Shown here in pieces: positions 44,876 to 55,309 of a stretch of DNA of 64,000 nt. The translations under genes and the position numbers were made by a program. How positions within the stretch are numbered: the first letter of the stretch is position 1; each line of letters opens with the position of its first letter. The notes beneath the pieces are model-generated. The model ran no database searches. It saw only the letters and a program-made list of their open reading frames with translations, and was not told where the DNA came from. The DNA is from Planctomycetota bacterium. GTDB taxonomy: Bacteria; Planctomycetota; UBA11346. The stretch covers positions 159,729 through 223,728 of the forward strand of contig BJHQ01000007.1 in the NCBI GenBank assembly GCA_014193115.1, in the 5' to 3' direction.

Positions 44876-46525
44876 CTAGGCGAGTTTAGGCCCGCCTTTG
44901 CCCGGAGCTGCTGCCACTGGCTTTGGCCGTCGATTCGCCAACGCACCGACCCTGACTCCGAGCTGGTGCATGCCGAGCAGGACCGCGATCCCGCCGATCA
45001 GCCCGGTCACGAGCGCGGCCGGCGGGAACAGCAGGATCAGTCCGGTGGCGGCGACCAGCAACAGCACGCCGACGACCAGACCAGCCACACCGAGGCAGAC
45101 CGCGCCCATCAGCGCCTGGCGCCAGGCGTGCAGGGCGTGCTTGTATTCGAGGGTGTAGCCGCGCTCTTGCAGCCAGGGGCCGGCGGCGCCTTCTGGCAGG
45201 TCGAATGGCCGGCGGACATAGCCGTCGCGCCAGCTCGCCATCAGCGCGTCGCCAGCTTTGCTCACCGACTGCCTGAACGCCGGTCCAACCACCGGCACGA
45301 GATGGATGAACCAGTATTTCGCCCAGTAATACCAGCGCAGCCCGGTCATCGCCACCCGATAGCCGATCGATACCACTGACCTTCCAGGCAGTCCATCGGG
45401 CAGGATCATCGCAGCGTGGGTGGGACCGATCAGATCGACGATGATCAGCCGGGGCAGGTCCTTGCGCAGCGCTGGCGGCAGGTAATCGCGCAGGAACTGC
45501 TCCAAGGTGCGGGTCAGGCGCTTGCCCATCACGCTTTCGCCGACCACGGCCGGATCGCTCTGCACCAGAGCGAACAGGGCTTCGCTCTCGGCCCACGAGG
45601 TCGGCAGCAGCTTCGCTTCGATCCCCATCAGGTAGCCAATCACCCGCCACGCATGGGCGAACGCCTCGCGTTCTTTCTGGCTCAGGATGCAGCCCCAGCG
45701 CTCCAGGCCGCGCGGGATGAGCAGTCCGAACGTGAGCAGGGTGTAGACCAGATCGGCCTGGTTCACCGGAACGCCGCGCTCCTCGGTGTTCCAGGACGCC
45801 GGGTCGAAACCGCGGTGCCGTCCGAATCCGGAAACACCTTGGCCGAGCAGCATCTGGCGCATGCCGGCGTGGAGCAGGCGGACCTTGCGGGCCGCGATCA
45901 GCCCACCGCCCCACAGCCAGCGCCTGGCGACCGTTCCTTGCTGGCCGGAGCGATCGACATCGCTGGGATCGGCCGCCGACCAATCGTTCATGGCCAGTGC
46001 GCTGCGCGGCGGGAACGGCAGGGGCCGGTCCTCCAGGACTTGCAGACCACCGGATTCCATCACCGCGTCGAGCATCAGGCCGGTTTCGTAGATGCGCTGA
46101 TAGATGTACTTGTGCTGGCCGAGCTTGCCCGAGTCGTACAAGGCCGGGATGCCGTTCTTGATCAGATAGCAAGATGGCAGGCTGGCGCCGTAGAGCACGC
46201 CGATGATCGCGACCTGGTTGGCTTCCCAGACCGCGTTGGCGAGGCGCAGCTGGTCCGGATCGACCCAGTCCGGGGCCGGGCAGGGATCGAAATAGTCGAG
46301 ATACTTTTCCGGCATCTCGTCCATCGCCTGGGCCAGATGGGTGCCACGGGCCAAGGCCAGCTCGGGCTGGCTGGTCAGCCGGTCGGCGATCGCCAGCATC
46401 TGCGTCCAGTCGCGCCGACCGCTTGGGCTGGTCAAAATCTGCTGGGCGATGTCATCGACCGGCGGATCGCCGACCTGGCGGGCGGCATGCAATTCATCGA
46501 GGGACCAGCGGCGGGTGGCAGGCAT
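44876..46525 (-). CDS. MpaB / rubber-oxygenase (Lcp-like, DUF2236) family protein
   Basis: 549 residues. The central region has the family's conserved segments: HKYIYQRIYETGLMLDAVM (the Arg/Thr of the heme-proximal helix in Lcp-type oxygenases), RKVRLLHAGMRQMLLG, GVPVNQADLVYTLLTFG, and AFAHAWRVIGYLMGIE. The C-terminus carries two hydrophobic segments (VCLGVAGLVVGVLLLVAATG, LILLFPPAALVTGLIGGIAV), so it is membrane-associated. Family members are b-type heme oxygenases or oxidoreductases; the substrate here is unknown. Transcribed against its neighbours, it is monocistronic, separated from the divergent kinase gene by about 270 bases with no recognised gene. Confidence 0.85.
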   Translation of the reverse strand: MPATRRWSLDELHAARQVGDPPVDDIAQQILTSPSGRRDWTQMLAIADRLTSQPELALARGTHLAQAMDEMPEKYLDYFDPCPAPDWVDPDQLRLANAVWEANQVAIIGVLYGASLPSCYLIKNGIPALYDSGKLGQHKYIYQRIYETGLMLDAVMESGGLQVLEDRPLPFPPRSALAMNDWSAADPSDVDRSGQQGTVARRWLWGGGLIAARKVRLLHAGMRQMLLGQGVSGFGRHRGFDPASWNTEERGVPVNQADLVYTLLTFGLLIPRGLERWGCILSQKEREAFAHAWRVIGYLMGIEAKLLPTSWAESEALFALVQSDPAVVGESVMGKRLTRTLEQFLRDYLPPALRKDLPRLIIVDLIGPTHAAMILPDGLPGRSVVSIGYRVAMTGLRWYYWAKYWFIHLVPVVGPAFRQSVSKAGDALMASWRDGYVRRPFDLPEGAAGPWLQERGYTLEYKHALHAWRQALMGAVCLGVAGLVVGVLLLVAATGLILLFPPAALVTGLIGGIAVLLGMHQLGVRVGALANRRPKPVAAAPGKGGPKLA

Positions 46526-46618
46526 GGAAGATTCCCGATGGCCTACCTACGAACTGGCTCCTATCCTGGCAATGGCCCAGCGAAGATGGCTCGGCTTCTG
46601 GCGCTCGAACAAGTCATT

Positions 46619-46646
46619 GGACCGCCAAGTCGCCAGAACACCAAGG
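46619..46646 (-). repeat. CCTTGGCG-type dispersed element, inverted copy
   Basis: Read on the minus strand, this is CCTTGGTGTTCTGGCGACTTGGCGGTCC, related to the elements at 20086 and 40884. It lies in the divergent intergenic region upstream of the MpaB-like and kinase genes. Confidence 0.4.
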
Positions 46647-46794
46647 GGCGCTGCCCTGAAACCCAGCATCCCGCGAGGGAAGCTCCTGCCGGGTCCAGCA
46701 GTCGGGGCAGCCCCGCCAGCATCTGCAGACCAGCGAGCGCTACCTGTTCCACGGATCAGGCAGCAGTTGCTCCTGAACCAGTTCGGGGGTATCA

Positions 46795-49722
46795 ATGATC
46801 ATCCCCATGTCTCCTGATGCGGCCGCCGGCCAGGCAGAAGTCATTGCAGGGCGCTACGTCCCCGGACGCGAGATCGGTCGCGGTGCCACCGGCCGGGTGC
46901 TGGCGGCCTGGGATCAGCAGCTCGGACGCGAAGTCGCCCTCAAAATCCTCGATCCCAAGCTGAGCCGAAATGCCGAGGTGGTGGATCGGTTCGACCAGGA
47001 GGTGCGGATCACCGCCAGTCTGGTCCACCCAGGCGTGGTGGCGGTGCATGAGTCGGCGATCACCCCTGATGGCTGCCGCTGCTATGTGATGTCCCTGGCC
47101 CAGGGCAGGACGCTGGAGCATCGCCTCGAAGAATTGCGCAGCAGCCCCGATTCGTGGGCGGTCTTCCCGCTGGTCGATCGGCTGACCTTGTTCCTGAAGC
47201 TGCTCGATCTGATCGGCTATGCCCACTCGAAGGACGTGGTCCACCGCGATCTGAAGCCCGCCAACATCATCATCGGTGATTATGGCGAACTGTGGGTGCT
47301 CGATTGGGGCCTGGCCCGGACCCTGCGTCCCGCCGCCGAGGAGGCCGAGCGGACCTTCGACGATTTGTTCGCTGCCAAATCCTTGCCCGCCAAGGCCGAG
47401 GCCGCCACGATCATCATGGGCGAGGCCATCGATGCCATCGAAGTGGTCGAGCCGGCCGGACCCCATCCGCCATCGACCCGGGTCACCACCACGCCGGTGG
47501 CCCGTTCCGGTCGGCACGAACGCAGCCGCAGTCAGCGCATCCGCAGCACCCAGTTCGGCCAGGTCATGGGCTCGCCAGCGTACATGTCGCCGGAGCAGGC
47601 CCGCGGCCAGGCCGGTCTGGCCGATGCGCGCAGCGACATCTATTCCCTCGGCGTCATCCTGGTCGAGCTGCTCACCCTGCGCACCCCGAACGAGCTGGAA
47701 GGCGAGGAGCCGGTGGTGTCGCTGATCGCCCGGGTGCGCGAAGGCCGACGGAAAAAGCTGGAGGATCACTGGCCGGAGGCCCCCGGACCGCTCAAGGTGA
47801 TCAGCGAATGGGCGTTGGCCCTCGACATCCAGGACCGCTATCCCGACTGCACGGTGTTCGCACAGGATCTGCGGACCCTGCTGCTCCAACTGTCGGCCAG
47901 CTATGCCGAGCTGGAACGCCAGCGACTGGCCAAGGAACGCGAAGGCGCCTGGCTGCCGGTGGGCAGCTGGGATTTCGCTGCCTCGAACGATCCAGGGCCG
48001 TTCAGCATCCCGTCGCTGGCGATCCATGCCGAAAGCGTCGGGCAGGTCAGCCATCCTGAACTCGGCGGCATGCTGCTGGGCGGCTACGGCCTCCAGGTCT
48101 ATCCGCTGGCGGTCACCCCGGGCGAGGATGTCCGCCTGACCGTGTCCCTCGACCTGCGCAAAGGCCACGAGGTCTGGATCTTCGTCCGCGGCATCCCGCC
48201 GGCTCCGGCCTACCAGTTCCGCCTCGGCGCCTATGGCGGCCGGTGGTTGGCGATCTGTCGTGGCGAAGGCCGCAGCAGCACAATCAAAGCCGAATTCCTG
48301 ACCTTGCTGCCGTTGGTCAGGCAAGGCTCCGAAGCCCGGCGCAGCGAAGGCCGCAACCGGATCCTGATGATCGAGGCGGTCGGCTCGCAGCTGTCGTTCG
48401 CGGTCGATGGCGGCACCCCGCTGACCATCCGCGATGTCTATCCGGTGGGCTCCGATGGCGGCATCCATCTGGCTATTGCGACCTGGCACAGCCAGGCCCT
48501 GATCCATCGCCTGACCGTCGAGAGCCGGCGCAGCCCCTTGCTGGTCCCGAGCCATGTGATCGGCAATGAACTGCTCCGTCGCGGCCTGGAGCAGGCTGCC
48601 ATCGCCCACTACCGGAGATGCCTAGAAGAGCACCCGGATGGCGAGCACGCCGTGGAGCCGGCCTTCATGCTCTGCCTGGCGCTGATCCAAGCCGGACAGC
48701 TCGCTGCCGCCGAAGAGGGCCTGCGCACCTTCCTGACCAGGTACCTGGACCATCCCCTCGCCCGGGATGGCATCTTCGAACTCGCCCGCCTCCGCCTCAG
48801 CGGCGATGCCGAGCACGGCTTGGCCAAGGCCGTGCGCGAGATCATGGCCTGGCAGGAAGCTGACGACGTGGTTCGCACCCGGTTCTCGATCTGGGTCGGC
48901 GACCTGCTCGAACGCCGGGCCTTGGAACACGGCCCCGACCAATCCCTGGAGACCGATCTGGAACTGATGCGCGGCTTCATCCGCGGATCTCCGGACGAAA
49001 ACGAGCTGATCTCCACCCTCGGCACCCGCATCGGGTCGGCCCTGGGCCGCTACTCAGCGCTGCTGGTCGATCGCGAAGATGCCGCCGGCCTCTCGGCCTT
49101 GTCCAAATGCGAACAGCGGCTGCACGACCTGGGTTATAGCCTCACTCCCCGTCGCCACCGGTTGCACGCTGATTACCTGCGCCTGGCCCGTGAACTGGGC
49201 AGCGCCAACGACCCGACCACCACCATTCTGATCATCGGACGGGGCGAAGGACTCAGCACCGCCCAATCGGATTTCGTTCGCGACTGCCTGGCCCTCGCCG
49301 CATTGGGCTGCAGTGAGCAAATCCTCGATGCGCTGGCCGGCGAGGACATCACCCCGATCGAACGGGTGGTGCGGGCGACCCTGCATCTGCGCCAAGGCGA
49401 ATCCGAGGCCGCCCACGCCGACCTGGAGGTCTGCTTCCGCCTGACCGATGTGCTCGAAACCGAACGGACCTCTCTGGGCGTGCTGTTCGCCGCGCGGCTC
49501 GGCTGCTTCGGTCTGGGCTACCTGCCGTGGGAACTGGTCGCCGACGGCCTGCGCGCTGCGGTGGACATGAACCTGGCCGCCCCGCTGAAAGCCCTGGCCG
49601 CCTGGCTGGCCGAGAATCTCGGCCACCGCGACGACGCCCTGACGCTTTACAAGGAACTGAGCGAAGAGGGCTGCCGCTTTGTGCTGATCGGCAAGATGGG
49701 CCAGGAACGGCTGACAGAATAA
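46795..49722 (+). CDS. Ser/Thr kinase with lectin-like and TPR-like C-terminal regions
   Basis: 975 residues; ATG preceded by GGGGG. Kinase (about 18-370): REIGRGATGRVLAAWD, VALKILDPK, VVHRDLKPANIIIGDYG, DWG variant LWVLDWGLAR, an unusually long activation segment (about 90 residues, Pro/Ser/Arg-rich) and AYMSPEQARGQ. Then a beta-rich stretch (about 390-590: IFVRGIPPAPAYQFRLGAYG, GIHLAIATWHSQALI) resembling a concanavalin-like fold. The remaining 380 residues are TPR-like helices (GLEQAAIAHYRRCLEEHPDG). There is no transmembrane helix. The architecture is typical of planctomycete-type kinases. Partner and substrate are unknown. Confidence 0.9.
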   Translation: MIIPMSPDAAAGQAEVIAGRYVPGREIGRGATGRVLAAWDQQLGREVALKILDPKLSRNAEVVDRFDQEVRITASLVHPGVVAVHESAITPDGCRCYVMSLAQGRTLEHRLEELRSSPDSWAVFPLVDRLTLFLKLLDLIGYAHSKDVVHRDLKPANIIIGDYGELWVLDWGLARTLRPAAEEAERTFDDLFAAKSLPAKAEAATIIMGEAIDAIEVVEPAGPHPPSTRVTTTPVARSGRHERSRSQRIRSTQFGQVMGSPAYMSPEQARGQAGLADARSDIYSLGVILVELLTLRTPNELEGEEPVVSLIARVREGRRKKLEDHWPEAPGPLKVISEWALALDIQDRYPDCTVFAQDLRTLLLQLSASYAELERQRLAKEREGAWLPVGSWDFAASNDPGPFSIPSLAIHAESVGQVSHPELGGMLLGGYGLQVYPLAVTPGEDVRLTVSLDLRKGHEVWIFVRGIPPAPAYQFRLGAYGGRWLAICRGEGRSSTIKAEFLTLLPLVRQGSEARRSEGRNRILMIEAVGSQLSFAVDGGTPLTIRDVYPVGSDGGIHLAIATWHSQALIHRLTVESRRSPLLVPSHVIGNELLRRGLEQAAIAHYRRCLEEHPDGEHAVEPAFMLCLALIQAGQLAAAEEGLRTFLTRYLDHPLARDGIFELARLRLSGDAEHGLAKAVREIMAWQEADDVVRTRFSIWVGDLLERRALEHGPDQSLETDLELMRGFIRGSPDENELISTLGTRIGSALGRYSALLVDREDAAGLSALSKCEQRLHDLGYSLTPRRHRLHADYLRLARELGSANDPTTTILIIGRGEGLSTAQSDFVRDCLALAALGCSEQILDALAGEDITPIERVVRATLHLRQGESEAAHADLEVCFRLTDVLETERTSLGVLFAARLGCFGLGYLPWELVADGLRAAVDMNLAAPLKALAAWLAENLGHRDDALTLYKELSEEGCRFVLIGKMGQERLTE

Positions 49723-49760
49723 CCGCTGACCCGCAGCGCGGAATCTTCCGGCGGCCTGCG

Positions 49761-49820
49761 CAGCTGGGTATCCGCCTGCACCGCTGGGTATCCGCATGCA
49801 CAGCTGGGAATCTGCCAGAG
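49761..49820. repeat. 20-bp tandem repeat, three copies
   Basis: CAGCTGGGTATCCGCCTGCA, CCGCTGGGTATCCGCATGCA and CAGCTGGGAATCTGCCAGAG follow one another between the kinase gene and the GH78 gene. The copies decay to the right. No function is evident. Confidence 0.7.
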
Positions 49821-49867
49821 CCGGCCACGCCGCGTTGCCACGGGGTGAAGTCATCCATCGTCAGGTC

Positions 49868-52261
49868 ATGACCACCACGACCGCACGCCGCGTGCTGCTG
49901 AGCCCAGCCGAACCCGGACCACTGCCAACGGACGCGAATGTCTGGCGGCGCGGCCGCTGGCTGGCCCGGTGGTTGCAGCTTCCCCGCGGGGCTCAGCCGC
50001 CCTGCGTCGCGGCCTACCGGTTGCAGATCACTTGCGCCGAGGCCGCCACGATCCGCGTCCATCTCAGCGCCGATGAGCGCTTCCGGCTGTTCGTGGATGG
50101 GGCCGCAATCCTGGTTGGTCCGGAGCGCGGCGATTCCAGCAATTGGCGGTTCCACACGGTCGACATCGACCTTGGACCGGGGGACCACTGGATCGCCGCC
50201 CAGATCTGGAGCCTGGGAGCGAAACGGGCTTACTCGCAGGCGACCGCCGCGCCGGGGTTCATCCTCGACGCCGATGGCCGTTGGCATGATCGCCTGGCCA
50301 CGGGCGTTGCTGCGTGGCAGTGCCGCCTGCTCGATGCGTTCGCCTTTGAAGACCAGCCCGACGGGCTGTTCACCGGTGCCCGCGCCGTGGTCGACGGCAC
50401 CCGCATGGCCTGGGGATGGGAGCTGGGGGCCGGCGACGGCTTCGTTCCGGCCGAGCCAGGAGGTTACGGCTATTCGGCCCGGTCCGGCGTGGGGTTTGAA
50501 CCACCGGTGCTGACCCCGGCGCGGTTACCGCCCCAAGTCGATGAACGGCTCGGCAACGGGACCGCGGTGCTGGTCGATGCCCTGGGCGATCGTGACGGCC
50601 GAGCCGTCGCTGATCCTGCCAAGGATCGCCCCGAAGAACGGTCGGCGTGGCAGGCCTGGCTTGATGGCCGGTCCCCATTGGAGCTTCCGGCCGGAAGCAT
50701 CAGGCGATGCCTGATCGACTTCGGAACCTATCGCTGCGTCTGGCCGGTGCTGCATGCTGCCGGCAGCGGCGGCCAGGTGCGGCTGCGTTTCACCGAAGCA
50801 CTTTTCCAAGCTGGCGAGCGCGATCCGTTCCTGGGCAAGGACAAAGGCGACCGCCGGGACTGGCAGGGAAAATACCTGCGTGGTCAAGGTCCGGTGTGGC
50901 GGACGGCGCCAGGAGCGGTGCGCATCTACGAGACGCTCGATTGGGAATGCGGTCGTTACCTGGAGATCGTCGCTGCGGCCGGCACGGCGCCGCTCCGGCT
51001 CGAACGGCTGGTCCAGCGCTCCACAGGATATCCTTTCAGCGATGACGGCTCCTTCGCCTGCGATGATCCGCGGTTGGATCAGCTGCGGACGCTGGCGGTG
51101 CGGACCATGCGCGTGGGCACCCACGAGACTTATTGCGATTGCCCATATTACGAACGGCTGCAATACGTTGGCGATACCCGGCTGGAAGTGTTGGTCACGT
51201 ACTGCATGCAGCTCGACGATCGTCTGCCCCGCCAGGCCATCGACGCATTCGCCGTCAGCCGCCTGGCCAATGGTCTGGTCCACAGCCGGGCCCCGGCCCG
51301 CGGCGTTCAGGTCATTCCGCCCTTCGCTTTGTGGTGGATCCACATGCTCGCCGATCACGCCCAGTGGCGGAACGATCCGGCGTATGTCGCCAGCCATCTG
51401 CCCGTCGCCCGCGGGGTGATCGACGCCTGGTGGGCATGGCGAAACCGCGACGGACTGATCGAAACGCCAGACGGGTGGAATTTCGTCGACTGGGTGCCCG
51501 AGTGGTCCAGCGGCATGCCGGCTGGCGCCGATCGCGGAGTTTCAGCCATCCTCAATTGGCACTTCGTCTGGACCTTGGACCTGGCCGCAAAGCTAGAGGA
51601 TTCCCTGGGCGACCCGGAGACCGCCGCGCTGTATCGGCGGCGCGCTGCTGCGCTCGTGGCCGCCTTGGAGCCATGCTGGGACGAAGCCCGTGGCCGCTGG
51701 CGGGACGCGCCGGGCAGCGATGTCTCCAGCGAGCACGTCCAATGCTTGGCGTTGTTGTCTGGTCGGCTCGACGGCGTGCGTGCCAGCCGCACCACGACCA
51801 GTCTGTTGGATGACGGCGACCTGGCCCGAACCACCATCTATTTCACCCATTATCTTTTCGAAGCCTACCGCCTGATCGGCCGTCCCGACCGGTTCTTCGA
51901 CCGCCTGGGCCTGTGGCATGATTTGGCCGAGCGCGGGCTGACGACCACGCCGGAAACGCCGGAGCCATCACGCAGCGATTGCCATCCGTGGGGCGCCCAT
52001 CCGCTCTACCATTTCGCCGCGGGAGTCGCCGGCATCCGTCCTGATTCCCTGGGATTCGCCTCGGTCGCGATCCATCCCCAGCCCGGACCGCTGCGCTGGC
52101 TGTCGGCGCAGGTGCCGCATCCGGCGGGATCGATCATCCTGGAACTGGAGCGTTCCGCCGACGGGCGCTGGCGCGGGCGGGTCGCGGCCCCGGTGCCGCT
52201 GCGGACGCCAGGCGGTGCGCTTCCGGCTGGCGACCACGCGGTGGAGTGGCGCCTGGACTGA
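49868..52261 (+). CDS. GH78-like alpha-L-rhamnosidase family protein
   Basis: 797 residues from the ATG at 49868 (MTTTTARRVLLSPAEPGP). N-terminal beta-sandwich modules (about 40-150: RVHLSADERFRLFVDGAAIL; 300-420: RCLIDFGTYRCVWPVLHAAG) precede the (alpha/alpha)6 barrel. The GH78 active-site region is visible as ETYCDCPYYERLQYVGDTRLE, with WNFVDWVPEW downstream and a C-terminal beta-domain ending GDHAVEWRLD. There is no signal peptide, so it is likely cytosolic. Exact specificity cannot be read; rhamnosides are the family's usual substrate. The start codon lies inside the palindrome GGTCATGACC. Confidence 0.88.
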   Translation: MTTTTARRVLLSPAEPGPLPTDANVWRRGRWLARWLQLPRGAQPPCVAAYRLQITCAEAATIRVHLSADERFRLFVDGAAILVGPERGDSSNWRFHTVDIDLGPGDHWIAAQIWSLGAKRAYSQATAAPGFILDADGRWHDRLATGVAAWQCRLLDAFAFEDQPDGLFTGARAVVDGTRMAWGWELGAGDGFVPAEPGGYGYSARSGVGFEPPVLTPARLPPQVDERLGNGTAVLVDALGDRDGRAVADPAKDRPEERSAWQAWLDGRSPLELPAGSIRRCLIDFGTYRCVWPVLHAAGSGGQVRLRFTEALFQAGERDPFLGKDKGDRRDWQGKYLRGQGPVWRTAPGAVRIYETLDWECGRYLEIVAAAGTAPLRLERLVQRSTGYPFSDDGSFACDDPRLDQLRTLAVRTMRVGTHETYCDCPYYERLQYVGDTRLEVLVTYCMQLDDRLPRQAIDAFAVSRLANGLVHSRAPARGVQVIPPFALWWIHMLADHAQWRNDPAYVASHLPVARGVIDAWWAWRNRDGLIETPDGWNFVDWVPEWSSGMPAGADRGVSAILNWHFVWTLDLAAKLEDSLGDPETAALYRRRAAALVAALEPCWDEARGRWRDAPGSDVSSEHVQCLALLSGRLDGVRASRTTTSLLDDGDLARTTIYFTHYLFEAYRLIGRPDRFFDRLGLWHDLAERGLTTTPETPEPSRSDCHPWGAHPLYHFAAGVAGIRPDSLGFASVAIHPQPGPLRWLSAQVPHPAGSIILELERSADGRWRGRVAAPVPLRTPGGALPAGDHAVEWRLD

Positions 52262-52333
52262 ACCCGGCCAGGAGCGACACCTGCCGCGACACCACCAGCC
52301 ATCGGCCGCGCCGATCCCACTGGAGCCCCTACC

Positions 52334-53248
52334 ATGCCCGTGCCCGCCACTGCCACCGATCACACCGCCGGCATCCGCTTCTTCGAGTACACCAGCGCCG
52401 CCGATCCGCGGTTGCCGGCAGTGCCGTATGCGGTCCTGCCAGCCGACCAGCACGCTCCTGGGCCGACCCGGAACATCGTCTGGGATCTCAGCGATCGCCT
52501 CGGCTGCCCGTGGCCAGCGACCACACCCGGACTGCTCGCCGGCTTCCTGCGCATCAACGCGGGCGAAACCATCGCTGCCCAGAGCGAGGCCACCTCGCAC
52601 CTGTATTATGTCATCCGCGGCTCCGGCCGGTCGCGCTACGCTGGCGGTGAGATCGCCTGGGCGGATGGCGACCTGTTCACGCTGCCATCAAGCAAGAGCC
52701 TTCAGCATCAGGCCGAGCGCGACGCCGCGCTGTACTACGTCCACGATCAGCCGCTGCTGTCGTATTTGGGCGCGACCGCCGCTGCGCCACGGTTCAGTCC
52801 GGCGTTGTACCGGCGCGATCGGCTGCTGGCGGAGATCGCCCGGGTCCGGGCGGAGCCTGGAGCGGCAAACCGCAACCGCATGGGCGTGATCCTCGGCCAC
52901 GCCGATACCCTGCTGACCATGACCGCGACCCATACGCTGTGGGCGCTGTTCAATGTGCTGCCGGCCAAGGCCGTGCAAAAACCCCACCGCCACAATTCAG
53001 TGGCCCTCGACCTGTGCCTGTCGGCTGAGCCAGGGACCTATACGCTGATCGCCAAGGAGATCGACCCTTCGGGCAACCTGATCGATCCGCAACGCGCTGA
53101 CTGGTTGCCCGGCACGGCCTTCGTCACCCCGCCCGGTTTATGGCATTCGCACCACAACGAATCCGGCACCGACGCCATGGTGTTGCCGATCCAAGACGCC
53201 GGCCTGCACACCTGGCTGCGAACCCTCGACATCCGATTCGCGCGCTGA
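52334..53248 (+). CDS. Bicupin-domain protein
   Basis: 304 residues with two cupin barrels. The first is around residues 70-140 (AAQSEATSHLYYVIRGSGRS, GDLFTLPSSKSLQHQ), the second around 205-290 (QKPHRHNSVALDLCLS, TPPGLWHSHHNESG). The His-rich second motif (PHRHNS and HSHHNES) could bind a metal. Overall layout recalls gentisate-dioxygenase-like bicupins, but a specific reaction is not assignable. It begins about 70 bases after the GH78 gene and precedes acetyl-CoA synthetase, which is compatible with a catabolic operon. Confidence 0.75.
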   Translation: MPVPATATDHTAGIRFFEYTSAADPRLPAVPYAVLPADQHAPGPTRNIVWDLSDRLGCPWPATTPGLLAGFLRINAGETIAAQSEATSHLYYVIRGSGRSRYAGGEIAWADGDLFTLPSSKSLQHQAERDAALYYVHDQPLLSYLGATAAAPRFSPALYRRDRLLAEIARVRAEPGAANRNRMGVILGHADTLLTMTATHTLWALFNVLPAKAVQKPHRHNSVALDLCLSAEPGTYTLIAKEIDPSGNLIDPQRADWLPGTAFVTPPGLWHSHHNESGTDAMVLPIQDAGLHTWLRTLDIRFAR

Positions 53249-53361
53249 TCCGTTGCGACGGATTGACCTCGCTAAGCAGTTCGGCCTAGGCTTTGACCGC
53301 AGCACGGCCATGGGTAGGTCTACCCGACCACCTTTCCGCCCACCGCGCAGGACCCCAGGCC

Positions 53362-55305
53362 ATGTCCGACCTCCATCCCGTCATCGACCGCGTCCGCCAA
53401 GGAGCCCATGTCGCCGGATTGGCCGAATACCAGGCGATGTACGACCGGTCGATCCGGGATCCGAACGGCTTCTGGGGCGACATGGCGAAACGGTTCCTGC
53501 ATTGGAAGCGGCCTTTCGACCAGGTGATGGACGTGGATTTCCGCGATGGTTATCATGCCTGGTTCGGCGGCGGTCAGCTCAACGTGTCCGAGAACTGCCT
53601 CGACCGGCACCTGGCCACCCGCGGCGACCAGGCCGCGATCATCTGGGAATCGGACACGCCTGGTGAAGTCCGTCGGCTGACCTACCGCGAGGTCCATCGC
53701 GAAACCTGCCGGGTGGCCAACGTGCTCAAAAGCCGCGGCGTGCGCAAAGGCGATCGGGTCGCGATCTATCTGCCGATGGTGCCCGAAGCCGCCATCGCGA
53801 TGCTCGCCTGCGCCCGCCTGGGTGCGGTGCATTCGGTGGTCTTCGGCGGATTCTCTGCAGAATCCCTGCGCGATCGGATCCTCGACAGCGACTGCCGGGT
53901 GCTGATCACCGCCGATGAGGGCCGACGCGGCGGCAAATCGGTGCCGCTCAAGGCCACCGCCGACGCCGCCCTCGCCCACTGTCCCAACGTCAACACCGTG
54001 CTGGTCCTGCGCCGCACCGGTGGCGCCGTGACGATGAAGGACGGTCGCGATTTCTGGTGGCACGAACAGGTCGCCAGCCGCCGTCCGTACTGCCCGGCGG
54101 TGCCGGTCGACAGCGAAGATCTGCTGTTCCTGCTCTACACCTCGGGCTCGACCGGAAAGCCGAAGGGCATCGCCCACAGCACTGCCGGGTACCTGCTCTA
54201 CACCGCGATCACCCACCATTACGTGTTCGATTACCGGCCTGGCGATGTGTTCGCCTGCATGGCCGACGTTGGCTGGGTCACCGGCCACAGCTACGTGGTT
54301 TACGGCCCGCTGTGCAACGGCGGGACCTCGTTCATGTTCGAGGGTATTCCCACGTATCCTGACTCAGGCCGGTACTGGGACATGGTCCAACGCCATCGCA
54401 TCACCCAGTTTTATACTGCGCCGACGGCGATCCGGGCGATCATGCGTGATGGCGACGGACCGGTGAAGCAGTTCGACCGCAGCAGCCTGCGGGTGCTGGG
54501 CAGCGTCGGAGAGCCGATCAATCCCGAAGCCTGGAGGTGGTACTACGAGGTCGTGGGCGAGTCGCGGTGCGCAATCGTCGACACCTTCTGGCAGACCGAG
54601 ACCGGCGGCCACATGATCACGCCGCTGCCGGGTGCGACCGCACTGAAACCGGGCAGTGCCACCCTGCCGTTCTTCGGCGTCGAACCGAAAATCCTGGATG
54701 AAAAAGGCGTGGAGCTGGTCGGCAATGACGTGACCGGCGTTCTGGTGTTCAGCCGTGGCTGGCCAGGCATCGCCCGGACCATCTACGGCGACCACCAGCG
54801 CTACCTGGACACCTACTTCAGGCCGTTTCCTGGCCACTATTTCACCGGCGACGGCTGCCGGCGCGACGCCGACGGCTATTATTGGATCACCGGTCGAGTC
54901 GATGACGTCATCAATGTCAGCGGCCATCGCCTGGGCACTGCCGAGGTCGAAAGCGCCTTGGTCGCCCATCACGCCGTGGCCGAAGCCGCCGTCGTCGGCT
55001 ATCCCCACGAGATCAAAGGCCAGGGCATCTTCGCCTATGTGATCCTGAAATCCGGGTTCACCGAATCTGCCGAGCTGCTCGGCCAGCTCAAGCAATCGTG
55101 CCGCCACCACATCGGCCCGATCGCCACGCCTGACAAGATCCTGATCGCGCCAGGTCTGCCCAAGACCCGCAGCGGCAAGATCATGCGCCGCATCCTGCGC
55201 AAGGTCGCCGCCCAGGAGACCGGAAATCTCGGTGACATCTCGACTCTCGCCGATCCAGCGGTGGTCGATCAGCTGATCGCCAAGCGAGCTGAGATCGGCG
55301 CCTGA
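53362..55305 (+). CDS. acs: Acetyl-CoA synthetase (AMP-forming)
   Basis: 647 residues from the ATG giving [15 protein letters not shown]; earlier in-frame starts are unsupported. Converts acetate, ATP and CoA to acetyl-CoA in the cytosol. Family motifs: [20 protein letters not shown] (ATP-binding P-loop), [48 protein letters not shown], and the regulatory acetylation site [10 protein letters not shown]. It is full-length for an Acs, with the GDxxW region diverged only slightly ([17 protein letters not shown]). A GCN5-type acetyltransferase was not seen nearby. Confidence 0.96.
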   Translation: MSDLHPVIDRVRQGAHVAGLAEYQAMYDRSIRDPNGFWGDMAKRFLHWKRPFDQVMDVDFRDGYHAWFGGGQLNVSENCLDRHLATRGDQAAIIWESDTPGEVRRLTYREVHRETCRVANVLKSRGVRKGDRVAIYLPMVPEAAIAMLACARLGAVHSVVFGGFSAESLRDRILDSDCRVLITADEGRRGGKSVPLKATADAALAHCPNVNTVLVLRRTGGAVTMKDGRDFWWHEQVASRRPYCPAVPVDSEDLLFLLYTSGSTGKPKGIAHSTAGYLLYTAITHHYVFDYRPGDVFACMADVGWVTGHSYVVYGPLCNGGTSFMFEGIPTYPDSGRYWDMVQRHRITQFYTAPTAIRAIMRDGDGPVKQFDRSSLRVLGSVGEPINPEAWRWYYEVVGESRCAIVDTFWQTETGGHMITPLPGATALKPGSATLPFFGVEPKILDEKGVELVGNDVTGVLVFSRGWPGIARTIYGDHQRYLDTYFRPFPGHYFTGDGCRRDADGYYWITGRVDDVINVSGHRLGTAEVESALVAHHAVAEAAVVGYPHEIKGQGIFAYVILKSGFTESAELLGQLKQSCRHHIGPIATPDKILIAPGLPKTRSGKIMRRILRKVAAQETGNLGDISTLADPAVVDQLIAKRAEIGA

Positions 55306-55309
55306 AACG

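Noticed and set aside
46547-46795. 82-residue minus ORF in the divergent intergenic region
   Set aside because: It spans a dispersed repeat element and has no recognisable features or ribosome-binding site.
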